A model generated the notes under the pieces. It was given only the letters and a program-made list of their open reading frames with translations. It searched no databases and had not been told where the DNA came from. Below are positions 8,018 to 16,658 of a stretch of 64,000 nt of DNA, in pieces. This DNA comes from Actinoplanes sp. SE50/110 (lineage in GTDB: Bacteria > Actinomycetota > Actinomycetes > Mycobacteriales > Micromonosporaceae), in NCBI RefSeq assembly GCF_900119315.1, contig NZ_LT827010.1, forward strand, positions 6,792,494 through 6,856,493, given 5' to 3'. The translations under genes were made by a program, and so were the position numbers. The stretch's first letter is position 1, and each line of letters opens with the position of its first letter.

Positions 8018-9523
8018 TCAGTGGGGATCGCCCACCCCGGTGCGGATGCGGCTGCGCAGGTAGCGTCCGGCCTCGGTCAGCACACCGGTGCCCGCGAAGG
8101 TGGTGCCGGCGCAGGTGCCCTGTTTGAAGACCGAGTTGCTCTCCCGTCCGTCGGAAAGACTCCACATCCCGTACGAAATCTTGTTGGCTTTCAGCAGATC
8201 GAGCCAGGCGGTGGTGCTGGCGAAGTCGTTCCTGCCATCCCCGGTGAACGTCTGGCTGCCGAATTCGCTGACGAACAACGGAAGCTCGGTGGCTGCCCGG
8301 GCCACCACAGCGCGGCGGTCCGCCCCGTGCGAAGCGGCGTAGAAGTGGAAGGTGTACATGACGTTCTTGAAGGCGACCGGGTCGGCGAGGATCTCCTTCT
8401 CGTCGCTGCCGTCGGAGAGGCCGAGCGAGGAGAAGCCACGGGTGCCGACGAGCACGACGCTGTTCGGCGCGTTCTTCCGGATCACCGGGATGACCTGCTC
8501 GGCGTACGACTTGATCGCGGTCCAGCTGACGCCGTTCGGCTCGTTGGCGACCTCGTAGAGCACATTGGTGTTGCCGGCGTGCCTGGCCGTGACATCGGCG
8601 AAGAAGGTCTTGGCCCGGGCCAGATTGAAGTTGGGGTCGCCCGGCGTGAGGATGTGGAAGTCGACGATCGCGTAGAGGCCGAGTTTCGTGGCCTGGTCGA
8701 CCAGGCCGTTGACCTTGTTCGTGAAGTCGGTCGGGTCGCTTTCCAGGCCGCCCTCCTGCACGTACATGGACAGGCGGATGAAGTCGGCGTTCCAGTCGTT
8801 GCGCAGGGCGGCCAGCGAGTCGGCGTTGACACAGTTGGGGAAGAACTGCAGACCGTGGCTGCTCATGCCGCGCAGCTGGATCGGCTTGCCCGCGCGGTTG
8901 CACAGGTGCACCCCGCAGACGCTCAGCTGGCCGTTGATCGCCACGGGCGATCCGCCGGGTGTCTGCACGTCCGGCGTGGGTGCCTTCGTGGCCGGCTTGG
9001 TGGCCGCCGGCTTGGCGGCCGCCGGTTTGCTGGCCGGCGCGGTGGTCGGCTTTGCGGCCGGGGCTTGTGGGGGCGCGGTGTTCTGCTTCTTCGACGCACC
9101 GCCGCCCTTGTTCAGCGAGCAGCCCGAGAGGCCCTCGGCGTTCAAATCCGGCTTCGGGGCGTTCCGGCCGATCGCGGTCTCGATCCGGTTGATCGTGGCG
9201 AACCGCTTGTCCCGCAGCGGGCCCAGGATGGCGTTCTGGATGAAGTTGGGGCCGCCCTGCCCCGCCGAGGTGCGCAGCCGCTGGTTCGCCTCATCGATCT
9301 GCGTGTTGAGCAGGACGAGATTGCGCTGCACGTCGGCCTGCTGCTGGGCGGGCACGGCGACGGTGAGCCGGACCTGCGGGCAGTTGACGGTCGGCACGGT
9401 CTCGCCGGCGAAGGCCACCCCCAACCCGACGCCGGCCACCGCCACGGCGACCGCGGCGACGGCACCGACCTGCCAGCGGCCCTTGAACCGGCTGAGCCCG
9501 GATGTAATCCTTGATCTGTCCAT
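8018..9523 (-). CDS. Membrane-anchored or secreted GH5 cellulase/beta-glycanase
   Basis: A 501-residue protein. Residues ~17-40 are a hydrophobic signal/anchor. Residues ~45-135 form a small Cys-containing extracytoplasmic domain, followed by an Ala/Pro/Lys/Thr-rich linker (~145-190). The GH5 catalytic barrel covers ~200-500: QLRGMSSHGLQ near its start, VLYEVANEPNG with acid/base E328, and LFVSEFGSQ with nucleophile E420. This is the pattern of GH5 endo-beta-glucanases. A CebR-like box 41 bases upstream of the start supports induction by cello-oligosaccharides. Whether it stays membrane-bound or is released depends on cleavage of the first hydrophobic helix. The extra N-terminal domain is unusual and may bind wall or substrate. 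Confidence 0.88.
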   Translation of the reverse strand: MDRSRITSGLSRFKGRWQVGAVAAVAVAVAGVGLGVAFAGETVPTVNCPQVRLTVAVPAQQQADVQRNLVLLNTQIDEANQRLRTSAGQGGPNFIQNAILGPLRDKRFATINRIETAIGRNAPKPDLNAEGLSGCSLNKGGGASKKQNTAPPQAPAAKPTTAPASKPAAAKPAATKPATKAPTPDVQTPGGSPVAINGQLSVCGVHLCNRAGKPIQLRGMSSHGLQFFPNCVNADSLAALRNDWNADFIRLSMYVQEGGLESDPTDFTNKVNGLVDQATKLGLYAIVDFHILTPGDPNFNLARAKTFFADVTARHAGNTNVLYEVANEPNGVSWTAIKSYAEQVIPVIRKNAPNSVVLVGTRGFSSLGLSDGSDEKEILADPVAFKNVMYTFHFYAASHGADRRAVVARAATELPLFVSEFGSQTFTGDGRNDFASTTAWLDLLKANKISYGMWSLSDGRESNSVFKQGTCAGTTFAGTGVLTEAGRYLRSRIRTGVGDPH

Positions 9524-9563
9524 GAACCTGCAGCCTCTCGATCACGCCTACGACAGGCATTAC

Positions 9564-9575
9564 GGGAGCGCTCCC
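9564..9575. promoter_or_regulatory. CebR-like operator upstream of the GH5 gene
   Basis: GGGAGCGCTCCC, flanked on the right by A, is the core of the 14-bp TGGGAGCGCTCCCA palindrome bound by the LacI-family cellobiose repressor CebR in Streptomyces. Only the first base of that box (C for T) differs. It lies 41 bases upstream of the GH5 start, a position suited to repression. Confidence 0.75.
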
Positions 9576-9755
9576 AGGAAGGTTCACCACTTAAGACTTA
9601 TTTGATCCTGCTCCGCGCCGGTCGTCAGCAGAAGATCCGCCACTGCTGAGCCGCCCGTCGAGGGTGCCGGCTCCGGCCGGGAGCCACCATGGCCCCGGGC
9701 ACGTCGACGCCGATCGAGCCACGGCCGGCGATGTACCCCCGGCGAATCCGGAAGC

Positions 9756-10355
9756 TCACCGAAACGGCCGCACCCCCGCCGGCACCAGGCATTGCCACCC
9801 GTTCACGGGAATGGCTTGCACATCTTCCGGAGCCGCCGGCAGGCGTTGCGGGCTTGCCGCCATCTTCTCGGTGACCAGACCTCGCGCCGCCTGGGACAGC
9901 GAGGCGATGTTCTTGGCCCACTCATCGCTGGTGATACGTGCCGAAGAGATCGCCTCCGGCGTATACGTGCAGATGGTCAGGCGTTTGCCCGCCAGCGGGC
10001 TGTCCTTGGCGGGAAGCGCCGGCGGCCACCAGACTTCCACACCCACAGCCGTAGCACCGTAGATGTCGACGGGAGGATGTGCGGCATTGCCGGCTGCCGT
10101 GTTGCAATCCTGGTCAGTGGGACAGTAGAAATAATGCTCCGCGCCCAATATGCGGCCGGTATAACTCTCCGAGTTGTCCCCGCTTTTCTTGTAGCCGTAC
10201 GAAGCCATGATCGCACTGACGTTCGTCGGAAGGGGCTCGGGCTCATACCGCGCTTTGGTGCCGGCACCCAAGATCCAGTGGCCAGCCAGCGCAGATATCG
10301 CCACAACGGTACCGAGCACCATCCACCGGAGATAGTTCCGCATGCGCTCCACCAT
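9756..10355 (-). CDS. Membrane-anchored extracytoplasmic protein of unknown function
   Basis: I do not recognise a family. From ATG 10355 the 199-residue product has one N-terminal transmembrane helix (LRWMVLGTVVAISALAGHWI) and then a soluble domain, probably outside the cell. That domain has two close cysteines (FYCPTDQDC), a VWWPPALPAKDSP loop, an LTICTYTPEAIS strand and a final WQCLVPAG segment, so one or two disulfides are plausible. The reading frame is open further upstream, but codons there lack protein character, so the start is placed just before the helix; ATG 10343 is an alternative. It stands alone between the GH5 gene and a decayed region. Confidence 0.6.
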   Translation of the reverse strand: MVERMRNYLRWMVLGTVVAISALAGHWILGAGTKARYEPEPLPTNVSAIMASYGYKKSGDNSESYTGRILGAEHYFYCPTDQDCNTAAGNAAHPPVDIYGATAVGVEVWWPPALPAKDSPLAGKRLTICTYTPEAISSARITSDEWAKNIASLSQAARGLVTEKMAASPQRLPAAPEDVQAIPVNGWQCLVPAGVRPFR

Positions 10356-10701
10356 ATGAAGCAGACGCCAACGGCCCATCGATGCCGGGGAACCGCCGAC
10401 GTCGATGGGCCGCTCAGTCCACCCACGCCAAGCATCCGAACCTCCTGCCGTCCGGACCGCTCCCCCAGCCGTGGACCGGCACCCACGCCCGGCGCCTCGC
10501 CGCCCGGTGCTGGACACGCCTGCTCGATCGTGGACCGGACCCTCACCGGCTAGCGGCTCCGCCTGTTCCCGCTCTACGCCGACGTCATCAGCGACGCAGC
10601 CGCCGATTGACGCGAGGATCGCCGACATGGCGGTCGGTGCCGCCCCGTCGCTCAGGGTTCGCCGGCCCATCCGCCGGCCGGCTGGCCGTTATTCTCCGGT
10701 C
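10356..10701. other. Non-coding stretch, nothing recognised
   Basis: The interval between the membrane protein and the mepB remnant shows no convincing gene, hairpin or repeat. Open frames cross it on both strands but have no family-like sequence. The promoter of the minus-strand membrane protein should lie at its left end. Confidence 0.5.
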
Positions 10702-11078
10702 ATGAGTGCACCATTGCGGCGGGCCACGACAATCCACGGCCAACCGACAGCGACCGACGAGTGGATCATCACCGACCCTGTGCACGATGATCTTCGCGCC
10801 GCGAAAACACTGGTGTACGACCCGAGCGGCACTTCGGCCTATTCGTCTTTCCGATGGACGCCCTCTGCGAACGCGGCATCGCCGGGAACAACCATTCCGG
10901 AGGCAAGCGCGGCTTCCGCGTATATCCGCCCTGGGTGATCACGACAAGTCGTCAAGCCATCAACTCGCAAGGATGGCAACTCGGCTACTTCCTGTCCGTG
11001 AACGACGGCATGTCGCTCGACATCAACCGGGCGAGGGATCTGTACCACCTGGCGAATCAAGCTGCCCGCAGACAGTGA
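10702..11078 (+). pseudogene. mepB: MepB-family protein, internally deleted and frameshifted
   Basis: Two halves of a MepB-family protein lie in different frames. The first, from ATG 10702, ends VHDDLRAAKTLVYDPSG, matching the family's N-terminus. The second, readable from about 10836, has FGLFVFPMDALCERG, KRGFRVYPPWVITTSRQA and WQLGYFLS, matching the conserved C-terminus. The central ~60 residues normally found between them are missing, and the frame changes at about 10830-10840. One deletion explains both facts. MepB proteins are poorly characterised and often found near multidrug pumps. The C-terminal half has its own in-frame ATG (10854), but translation from it would give only a 74-residue fragment. 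Confidence 0.75.
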
Positions 11079-11102
11079 CCGCTCGATCCGACGGTAGGGC
11101 AC

Positions 11103-11276
11103 TCAGCCGTGTGCCCCCAGCCGAAGGTACCGCTCTGCGGCGAGCGACGGCCACTCGGTCGCCGGAAACGACGTTCGGATCTCCTCCGCCCGCTGATCGG
11201 CTGCCGCCACCCGGGACTCGACCGCACGGCGGTCGAACGTCGCTATCGCCTCATCCAGGTCCGTCTGCACGTGCAA
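11103..11276 (-). pseudogene. Short truncated ORF (57 residues)
   Basis: A TTG codon at 11276, preceded by GAGAGG at normal spacing, opens a helical, charged sequence: DLDEAIATFDRRAVESRVAA, then TSFPATEWPSLAAERY and a stop. The style (acidic helices, then F-P-x-x-x-W-P-x-L-x-x-E-R-Y) is that of the first 50-60 residues of larger actinomycete proteins, perhaps ATPase or restriction-type, but I cannot name one. It is probably the N-terminal stub of a decayed gene in the same remnant-rich interval as mepB. A genuine small protein cannot be excluded. Confidence 0.4.
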
Positions 11277-11426
11277 TGCCACCTCTCGAGGCTACTGATC
11301 CATCCGTGGGGCGGGTGACGCCCGCGGCACCTACTGCATGCGGTAGCCGCCGGAGCCGACGTTCACCCGGCTCCGAGTACGCGATGCGGCTGGACAGGGC
11401 CTCGCCGGTGACTGACGATCACCTTC

Positions 11427-11942
11427 ATGATCAGGTTCGCCGCCGTGCAGGACGTCGCCGAGATCCACGCGATGGTCCGGGAGCTCGCCGCATACGAACG
11501 GGCCGCCGCCGAGGCCAAGGCCACCCCGGAGCAGTTGCGGCAGGCGCTGTTCGGCGCGCATCCCGCGGCGTACTCGCTGATGGCCGAGGACGACGACACC
11601 GGTGAGGTCGTGGGTTTCGCACTGTGGTTCCCGCGCTTCTCGACCTGGACCGGGACGCGGGGCATGCACCTGGAGGATCTCTACGTACGGCCGCACGCGC
11701 GCGGCGGCGGCCACGGCAAGGCGTTGCTCGCCGCGCTCGCCGACATCTGCCTGCGGCACGGCTACGAGCGTTTCGAGTGGTGGGTGCTGACCTGGAACGA
11801 GCCGGCGATCGGCTTCTACCGTGCGCTCGGCGCCGAGCTTCTGGACGACTGGACGGTGTGCCGGCTCAGCGGTGACGCCCTGGAGGGTCTCGCCCGCCTG
11901 GCGTCCGCCGCCGGACCGGGGTCCGGCGCGACGGACGTCTGA
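11427..11942 (+). CDS. GNAT-family N-acetyltransferase (diamine acetyltransferase-like)
   Basis: A 171-residue acetyl-CoA-dependent acetyltransferase. The fold is complete: an N-terminal EIHAMVRELAAYER helix, LWFPRFSTW strand, GMHLEDLYVRPHARGGGHGK holding the acetyl-CoA loop (R-x-x-G-x-G/H), and WNEPAIGFYRALGA. The sequence is closest in style to spermidine/diamine and thialysine acetyltransferases (SAT family), which have LEDLYV followed by the CoA loop. Substrate is not determined. It stands as a single gene before the first diguanylate cyclase. Confidence 0.85.
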   Translation: MIRFAAVQDVAEIHAMVRELAAYERAAAEAKATPEQLRQALFGAHPAAYSLMAEDDDTGEVVGFALWFPRFSTWTGTRGMHLEDLYVRPHARGGGHGKALLAALADICLRHGYERFEWWVLTWNEPAIGFYRALGAELLDDWTVCRLSGDALEGLARLASAAGPGSGATDV

Positions 11943-12012
11943 GGGACGGCGCGGTGGGAAATGTCCTACCGCCGGCGCTCATCCGAGCGACGCCGAAGTC
12001 GATGAGAAGCAT

Positions 12013-13443
12013 ATGGGGCCTTGGGCGTGCCGTGGTTTTGTAGCGGCCGGGCTGGTGCTCGCGCTGGGTTTTCTACTCACCGGCCCGGTGTCGCAGAGCG
12101 TGCTGTACGGGATGGCCGGCGCCGCCGCCTCGGCGGCGCTGCTGACCGGGCTGCGCCGGCAACGGCCGCGGCCGGCGCGGGCATGGTGGCTGGTCTGGGC
12201 CTCGGTGCAGATCAACCTGACCGGTGATGCCGTGCTGGGCCTGCGGGTGTGGGTCTTCCCGGACTCCGCGGCCCTGGTCCTGCTCGAGAGCACCGTCTAC
12301 CTGATGTCGTACCTGGCGCTGGCCGCCGGTCTGACGGTGATCGTGCACAACCGCTCAGCCGGCCGGGACCGGGGTGCGACCATCGATTCGGCCATCGTCG
12401 CGTGCTCCCTGGCGCTGCCCCTGTGGTTGGTGGCCGTCACGCCGGTGCTCGACGAGCCGGCTCAGCCGGTGGCCATCCTGGTGTTCCGGCTCGCCTTCCC
12501 GATCGGCGACGCGGTGCTGCTCACCCTGCTGGCCCGCCTGTTGGTCAGCGGCAGCGGCCGCAGCATGTCGCTGTACCTGCTGCTGGCCGCGGTCTGCTGC
12601 TGGCTGGCCGGGGACGTGGCCAACGCGGTGCTGGCCGAGCGCGGCACGCTGGCGAGCTACTGGGGCGGAGTGCTGTACTGCCTCGGCTACACCGCCTTCG
12701 GCGCGGCGGCCCTGCACCCCTCGATGCCGGCCCTCGCGACGACCGGCTCGGCGCCCGCGCCGCGGTTGACCACCGGCCGCCTGACGGTGTTGGCCGGGCT
12801 GTCGCTGCTCCCGCCGGCCCTGCTGCTCGGCCAGGCGTTCACCGGCCGGCAGGTGCAGGCCGTGCCGATCGGGGTGGCGTGCGTCGTGCTGTTCCTGCTC
12901 GTGGTCGCCCGCATGGTGGGCCTGACCCGTGAGGTCGAACGGCAGGCACGGGAACTGTCGGACCTGGCGAGCCGGGACGCGCTGACCGGCGTCGGCAACC
13001 GCCGCTCCTGGGACGCGCGGCTGCACGACGCGGTCACCGCCGCGCACGACGCCGGGGGAACGCTGGTGATCGCCCTGCTCGATCTGGACCACTTCAAGCG
13101 CTACAACGACACTCATGGTCATCAGGCCGGCGACCGGCTGCTCAAGGGCGCCGCCGCGGCCTGGCGGGACGTGCTGCGCCGCGATGACGTGCTGTACCGC
13201 TACGGCGGTGAGGAGTTCGGCCTGATCCTGCCGGGCGCGTCGCCCGGTGACGCGGTGAAGCTGACCGAGCGGCTGCGGGAGGTGGTCCCGGACGGCCAGA
13301 GCTTCTCCGCCGGTGTCGCCGCGCTGCACGGCACGGAGACCGTGGAGGAACTGGTCGCCCGGGCCGACGCTGCGCTGTACGAGGCGAAGGCGCACGGACG
13401 CAGCCGGGCCCGGGTGGCGGCCGTCACGCCGAAGGCCGCCTGA
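12013..13443 (+). CDS. Membrane diguanylate cyclase (GGDEF)
   Basis: A 476-residue protein that should make cyclic di-GMP. Eight or nine hydrophobic helices fill residues ~1-300 (a MASE-like integral-membrane sensor), followed by a short helical linker and a C-terminal GGDEF domain. The domain starts at SRDALTGVGNRRSWDARL; its active-site loop is RYGGEEFGL and its inhibitory I-site is RRDD, at the standard distance before the loop. Both catalytic and product-inhibition elements are therefore intact. ATG 12013 is used because the sequence from there begins the first membrane helix; the frame is open further upstream. The ligand sensed is unknown. Confidence 0.9.
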   Translation: MGPWACRGFVAAGLVLALGFLLTGPVSQSVLYGMAGAAASAALLTGLRRQRPRPARAWWLVWASVQINLTGDAVLGLRVWVFPDSAALVLLESTVYLMSYLALAAGLTVIVHNRSAGRDRGATIDSAIVACSLALPLWLVAVTPVLDEPAQPVAILVFRLAFPIGDAVLLTLLARLLVSGSGRSMSLYLLLAAVCCWLAGDVANAVLAERGTLASYWGGVLYCLGYTAFGAAALHPSMPALATTGSAPAPRLTTGRLTVLAGLSLLPPALLLGQAFTGRQVQAVPIGVACVVLFLLVVARMVGLTREVERQARELSDLASRDALTGVGNRRSWDARLHDAVTAAHDAGGTLVIALLDLDHFKRYNDTHGHQAGDRLLKGAAAAWRDVLRRDDVLYRYGGEEFGLILPGASPGDAVKLTERLREVVPDGQSFSAGVAALHGTETVEELVARADAALYEAKAHGRSRARVAAVTPKAA

Positions 13444-13537
13444 CCGAGGCATCGCGGGTGGCGAGCCGGTTGCGGATCCTTCGACACCTCCTTCGCCGCG
13501 ACCGCCGGGAGATCGGCCATCGTCCGTCATGCCCGGT

Positions 13538-14050
13538 TCAGCGGATCCGCAGTGGAAGAATCTTCACCTCGCACAGCTGCAGGCGCGCGGCGCGGGCGTG
13601 CCCGACGCATGTCGGTTGCTCTGCTCCGTCAGGGGTGCCCACCAGGAACATGACCGGTTCGGTGCAGGGCAATGACTGGCGGCTGTAGGACCAGCGCCGG
13701 CCACAGCCCTGGTGGCCGCACCAGCTGACGCCGTCGGCACCGCGCAGGGTGGCGCCGTGATCGGGGCAGACACCCGTGTCATGGGGGCAGGCGCTGCGTC
13801 CGCGGATGCGCGCCACCTCGCCGGCGGCGGCATGCAGTCCGGCACCGGCCCGGCGAGCCCATTTGGTGGCGTAGTGCAGACGAATCCCGGACCGGTGGAC
13901 GGCTTCGTCGCCGGCAGCCGTCAGCCGGGACAACGCCTCCTCGATGTCGGCGCCCAGCTGTTCGGCACGGGCTGCCAGGTCACGCAGTTCGGCGGGGGTC
14001 ACCGGACGTGCAGTCCGGACCGGGTCTCGATCCGGCTGGTTGCTGGCCAC
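13538..14050 (-). CDS. Hypothetical protein with Cys/His zinc-ribbon-like segment
   Basis: A 170-residue cytoplasmic protein with no family I can name. The first half is a long amphipathic helix pair (AELRDLAARAEQLGADIEEA), possibly a coiled coil. The second half has clustered metal-ligand candidates: CPHDTGVCPDHG, then WCGHQGCGRRW, then LPCTEPVMFLVGTPDGAEQ, CVGHARAA and QLCEVKILPL. The pairing of C-x-x-H/C-x-x-D-H with C-G-H-x-x-C suggests a zinc ribbon. GTG 14050 follows GAGGAA at good spacing. It is converged upon by the upstream diguanylate cyclase. Confidence 0.65.
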   Translation of the reverse strand: MASNQPDRDPVRTARPVTPAELRDLAARAEQLGADIEEALSRLTAAGDEAVHRSGIRLHYATKWARRAGAGLHAAAGEVARIRGRSACPHDTGVCPDHGATLRGADGVSWCGHQGCGRRWSYSRQSLPCTEPVMFLVGTPDGAEQPTCVGHARAARLQLCEVKILPLRIR

Positions 14051-14369
14051 GACAGGTTCCTCACGGTAGGACTTCGGGCGGGATGGCAGGAAACGCCATC
14101 GCGCCGGAGCGAGCGCTCAGCCTGTAGTGCGCCGCAAGATCGAAAACGTTGCCCGCATCCTCCGCTGATCTTCGAGCGGACCGCCGGCTCTCCGGCAAGC
14201 GGCAGCGCCGGTCGAGTCCCGGCCGCCGGACAGTGACCGTCCGAGGAAAGGGCGGCTGACCGGCGCGACACCACGGCTGGCAGCCGCGGGCACGCATTCG
14301 CTGGGAGGACGCTTCCGGGTCGCCCCGATAGCGCCGGCGCGAGCACAGTACTCGTGGAGACGCGCGCGC
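14051..14369. other. Intergenic region, nothing recognised
   Basis: This 319-base interval lies between two minus-strand genes, so it should hold the promoter of the zinc-ribbon protein (right after GTG 14050) and the 3' end of the diguanylate cyclase mRNA. No clear hairpin, repeat or small gene was seen. Confidence 0.45.
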
Positions 14370-15899
14370 TTACGCCGGTGAGTTCGCCTGCGACGCCGGG
14401 GCGTCGTACGGCGCCGCGACACTGGCGCGCACCCGGTTGCGGCCGGCGTTCTTGGCGGCGTAGAGCCGTTCGTCGGCGGCGCTGATGGCGAAGTCGAGGG
14501 GGGTCAGGTCATCGATCAGGATGGCGCCGACCGACACGGTCACGTCGACACGGTGGCCGTCCGGCAGCAGCACCGGCTCGCCGCACACCGCGGTGCGAAC
14601 CTTCTCCGCCACCTGGCGCAGCACTTCCAGATCCGGGATGGCGTCGAGCAGGGCGCAGAACTCTTCGCCGCCCCAGCGGCCGACCACATCCCCGCGGCGA
14701 ACCGCGCGGGTCATCCGGCCGGTCACCGCGACGATGACGGCATCGCCGGCCTCATGGCCGTACCGGTCGTTGACCTGCTTGAAGTGGTCGATGTCGACCA
14801 GCAGGACACCCACGCCGTGCCCGCTTCCGCGCGTCTGGTCGAAAACGGCGCCGACGGCCCTCCGGTTCGCGAGACCGGTCAGCGGGTCGGTGCGGGACAG
14901 CTGATCGGCCGCCGCGTGTGCCGCTTCCAGCAACGTCTGCGCGCGTCGCACGTCGGCGAAGAGAAGACCTACCCGGGCCATCAGCGTGAGGTAACTGACC
15001 GTCACCAGAGACACCGCGACCGGGTTGGTGTGGGCATACACCGCGTGCAGCAGGACGGCCAGCACCACGAGCGCGCACAGGGCCGGCGCGGCGAACATCC
15101 GCCGACCGGTGAGTTTCACCTGCTCCACCCGGGGCATGGGCTGCCAGGCCGAACGGGCCAACGCGAACGCCACCACCGGCCAGGTGCCGTAGAGGAGCCG
15201 GTCCGAGACCTGCTCGGCCAGGTATCCGCCGTCGATCACGGTGCTTCCGGCGAGGCCGACCACCAGCCAGCCCCATCCCCCGTGCAGTCGCCAGCCGTGA
15301 ACGATCAGCACGCTGGTGACCATGGCCAGCAGCACGATGTCACCGGTGGGATAGGCGAACCCGGCGAGCAGGTCGATCCAACCTTTCGTAGCGGTCGACC
15401 GTCCGCCGAAGACCACGACGGCGTACACGGCTCCGCTGGCGCAGCCGACCATGACGCCGTCGAACCACAGGTTGCGGGGCACTGCGGAGATCCGGGTGCG
15501 CATGAGCATGATCAGGGCAGCGCCGACAAGCGGATACCAGGACAGCCAGGCAGCGTCGCCCCAGCTCAACAGCGGGTAGCTGTCCAGGTGCCGCAGCCAG
15601 ACCTGGGCGTAGACGTTTCCGCAGGCCCACAGCAGGAGCGCGGCGCCGAGCAGGATCCAGGCCGGGCGTTCCAGACGGGTCACCACGGCTCTGCACAGGC
15701 AGGCGGCGCTCGCGAGCATGACGGACAGGGTGTACAGGACGTACAACGAGCTGTCCCGGCCGATCGGGACGCCGGGGCCGAGCAGGGCCGCGACGGCGGT
15801 GACGACCGCCACCGTCGCAGTGAGAACTATCGTCGCGGCGCCCACCCGCGCGGCGACCCGGGACATCGGTATGCCGACGAGCTGTTGCACCTGTGCCAC
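14370..15899 (-). CDS. Membrane diguanylate cyclase (GGDEF)
   Basis: A 509-residue protein with about ten hydrophobic segments over residues ~15-320, forming an integral-membrane sensor, and a C-terminal GGDEF domain. TDPLTGLANRRAVGAV begins the catalytic domain; LLVDIDHFKQVNDRYGHEAG is the substrate-binding helix; RWGGEEFCAL is the active-site loop; RRGD, five residues before it, is a complete I-site. It should make cyclic di-GMP with product inhibition. The start is GTG 15899; an in-frame ATG 11 codons later is an alternative. It is encoded on the opposite strand from, but close to, the 12013 cyclase, and the two differ in their membrane domains. Confidence 0.9.
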   Translation of the reverse strand: MAQVQQLVGIPMSRVAARVGAATIVLTATVAVVTAVAALLGPGVPIGRDSSLYVLYTLSVMLASAACLCRAVVTRLERPAWILLGAALLLWACGNVYAQVWLRHLDSYPLLSWGDAAWLSWYPLVGAALIMLMRTRISAVPRNLWFDGVMVGCASGAVYAVVVFGGRSTATKGWIDLLAGFAYPTGDIVLLAMVTSVLIVHGWRLHGGWGWLVVGLAGSTVIDGGYLAEQVSDRLLYGTWPVVAFALARSAWQPMPRVEQVKLTGRRMFAAPALCALVVLAVLLHAVYAHTNPVAVSLVTVSYLTLMARVGLLFADVRRAQTLLEAAHAAADQLSRTDPLTGLANRRAVGAVFDQTRGSGHGVGVLLVDIDHFKQVNDRYGHEAGDAVIVAVTGRMTRAVRRGDVVGRWGGEEFCALLDAIPDLEVLRQVAEKVRTAVCGEPVLLPDGHRVDVTVSVGAILIDDLTPLDFAISAADERLYAAKNAGRNRVRASVAAPYDAPASQANSPA

Positions 15900-16166
15900 A
15901 CCGGTCTTATCGACCGGATGCGGCGCCGGCTTACGGTGTCCGGGTCGCCTCCGCCGATGTCGGAGGGCGACCGCACACCCTGATCCCCGGCGCCGGCCTG
16001 ACGGAGCGCTTCTCTCGCGATGTCCGGGGGGTCACCGCAGCGCGCCGGGCCCGGGGCGGCCGGCGCGGGGGCGGCAGGTCGAAAACGGCCATGTCCTCAA
16101 CAGACCGCTACCCGGCGTCGGACGGCGGCCACAGACTCGGTGACACACAAGCCGGGGAGAAAAAGC

Positions 16167-16361
16167 ATGGAACTCATTCGTGTCGTCGTCGCGTCGATGG
16201 TCAGCGACGACTGGGGCTGGCAGGTGCTCGGCGCGGGCGTGAAGCTCACCGGCGACTGGGGCTGGCAGGTGCTCGGCGCCGGCATGAAGCTCACCGGCGA
16301 CTGGGGCTGGCAGGTGCTCCGGGCCGGCCTGACCGTCACCGGCGACTGGGGCTGGCAGTAA
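16167..16361 (+). CDS. Tandem-repeat DWGWQ peptide (possible precursor or signal peptide)
   Basis: A 64-residue peptide unlike any family I know. ATG 16167 follows GGGGAG at seven bases. After a 14-residue leader (MELIRVVVASMVSD), the motif D-W-G-W-Q occurs four times, at residues 15-19, 30-34, 45-49 and 60-64, exactly 15 residues apart, and the last copy ends the protein. The spacer is VLGAGVKLTG with small changes. This regularity, the short leader and eight tryptophans look like a multi-core precursor peptide or a signalling peptide rather than an enzyme. It heads a two-gene operon (four-base gap) and lies close to a TrmB/LuxR regulator and tryptophan-dioxygenase genes. Modification or export is not shown. 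Confidence 0.8.
   Translation: MELIRVVVASMVSDDWGWQVLGAGVKLTGDWGWQVLGAGMKLTGDWGWQVLRAGLTVTGDWGWQ
16209..16358 (+). repeat. Four 45-bp-spaced DWGWQ-coding repeats
   Basis: The DNA gactggggctggcag occurs at 45-base intervals starting at 16209, 16254, 16299 and 16344, with the intervening spacers also nearly identical in the first two units. The repeat is in frame and lies wholly within the peptide gene, so it is coding duplication and not a CRISPR-like array. Confidence 0.9.
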
Positions 16362-16364
16362 CCC

Positions 16365-16658
16365 ATGTATCTGATCGCGGCCTGGGCCTTCCCCGCTCAC
16401 GGTGAACTGACGCGTGACCGGGTGGCCCAGGTGCTCGAGCGGCGCCTGCCCGAGGCCGGCATCGTGCACCTCTGGCTCGGCGAACGCGACGGCTGGCGAG
16501 TGATCGGGATGTTTCTCGACGGCTCGCCGGCCGATGACCCGGAGCACACCGTCGTGGAACGGGTGCGGCAGGCCATCGCCTCCGTCGTGGGATCCGACCC
16601 GACGATCGTGCTGGCGGAGATCGTGCCGTTGCCGTCGGCGGTCGCCGGATCGTTGTAG
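16365..16658 (+). CDS. Small partner protein of the DWGWQ peptide, function unknown
   Basis: A 97-residue soluble protein starting four bases after the peptide stop, so almost certainly co-translated. The predicted order is strand (MYLIAAWAFPAHG), helix (RDRVAQVLERRLPEAG), two strands (IVHLWLG, WRVIGMFLDG), helix (HTVVERVRQAIASVVG), strand (TIVLAEIVPL): a ferredoxin-like alpha/beta layout. I recognise no family. It lacks the winged-helix look of a PqqD-type peptide recognition element. A role in binding or maturing the repeat peptide is suggested only by position. Confidence 0.6.
   Translation: MYLIAAWAFPAHGELTRDRVAQVLERRLPEAGIVHLWLGERDGWRVIGMFLDGSPADDPEHTVVERVRQAIASVVGSDPTIVLAEIVPLPSAVAGSL

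Noticed and set aside
16209..16358. Regular 45-bp repeats considered as a CRISPR array
   Set aside because: Repeats and spacers are both in frame and both conserved, four units only, and there are no cas genes; it is coding repetition.
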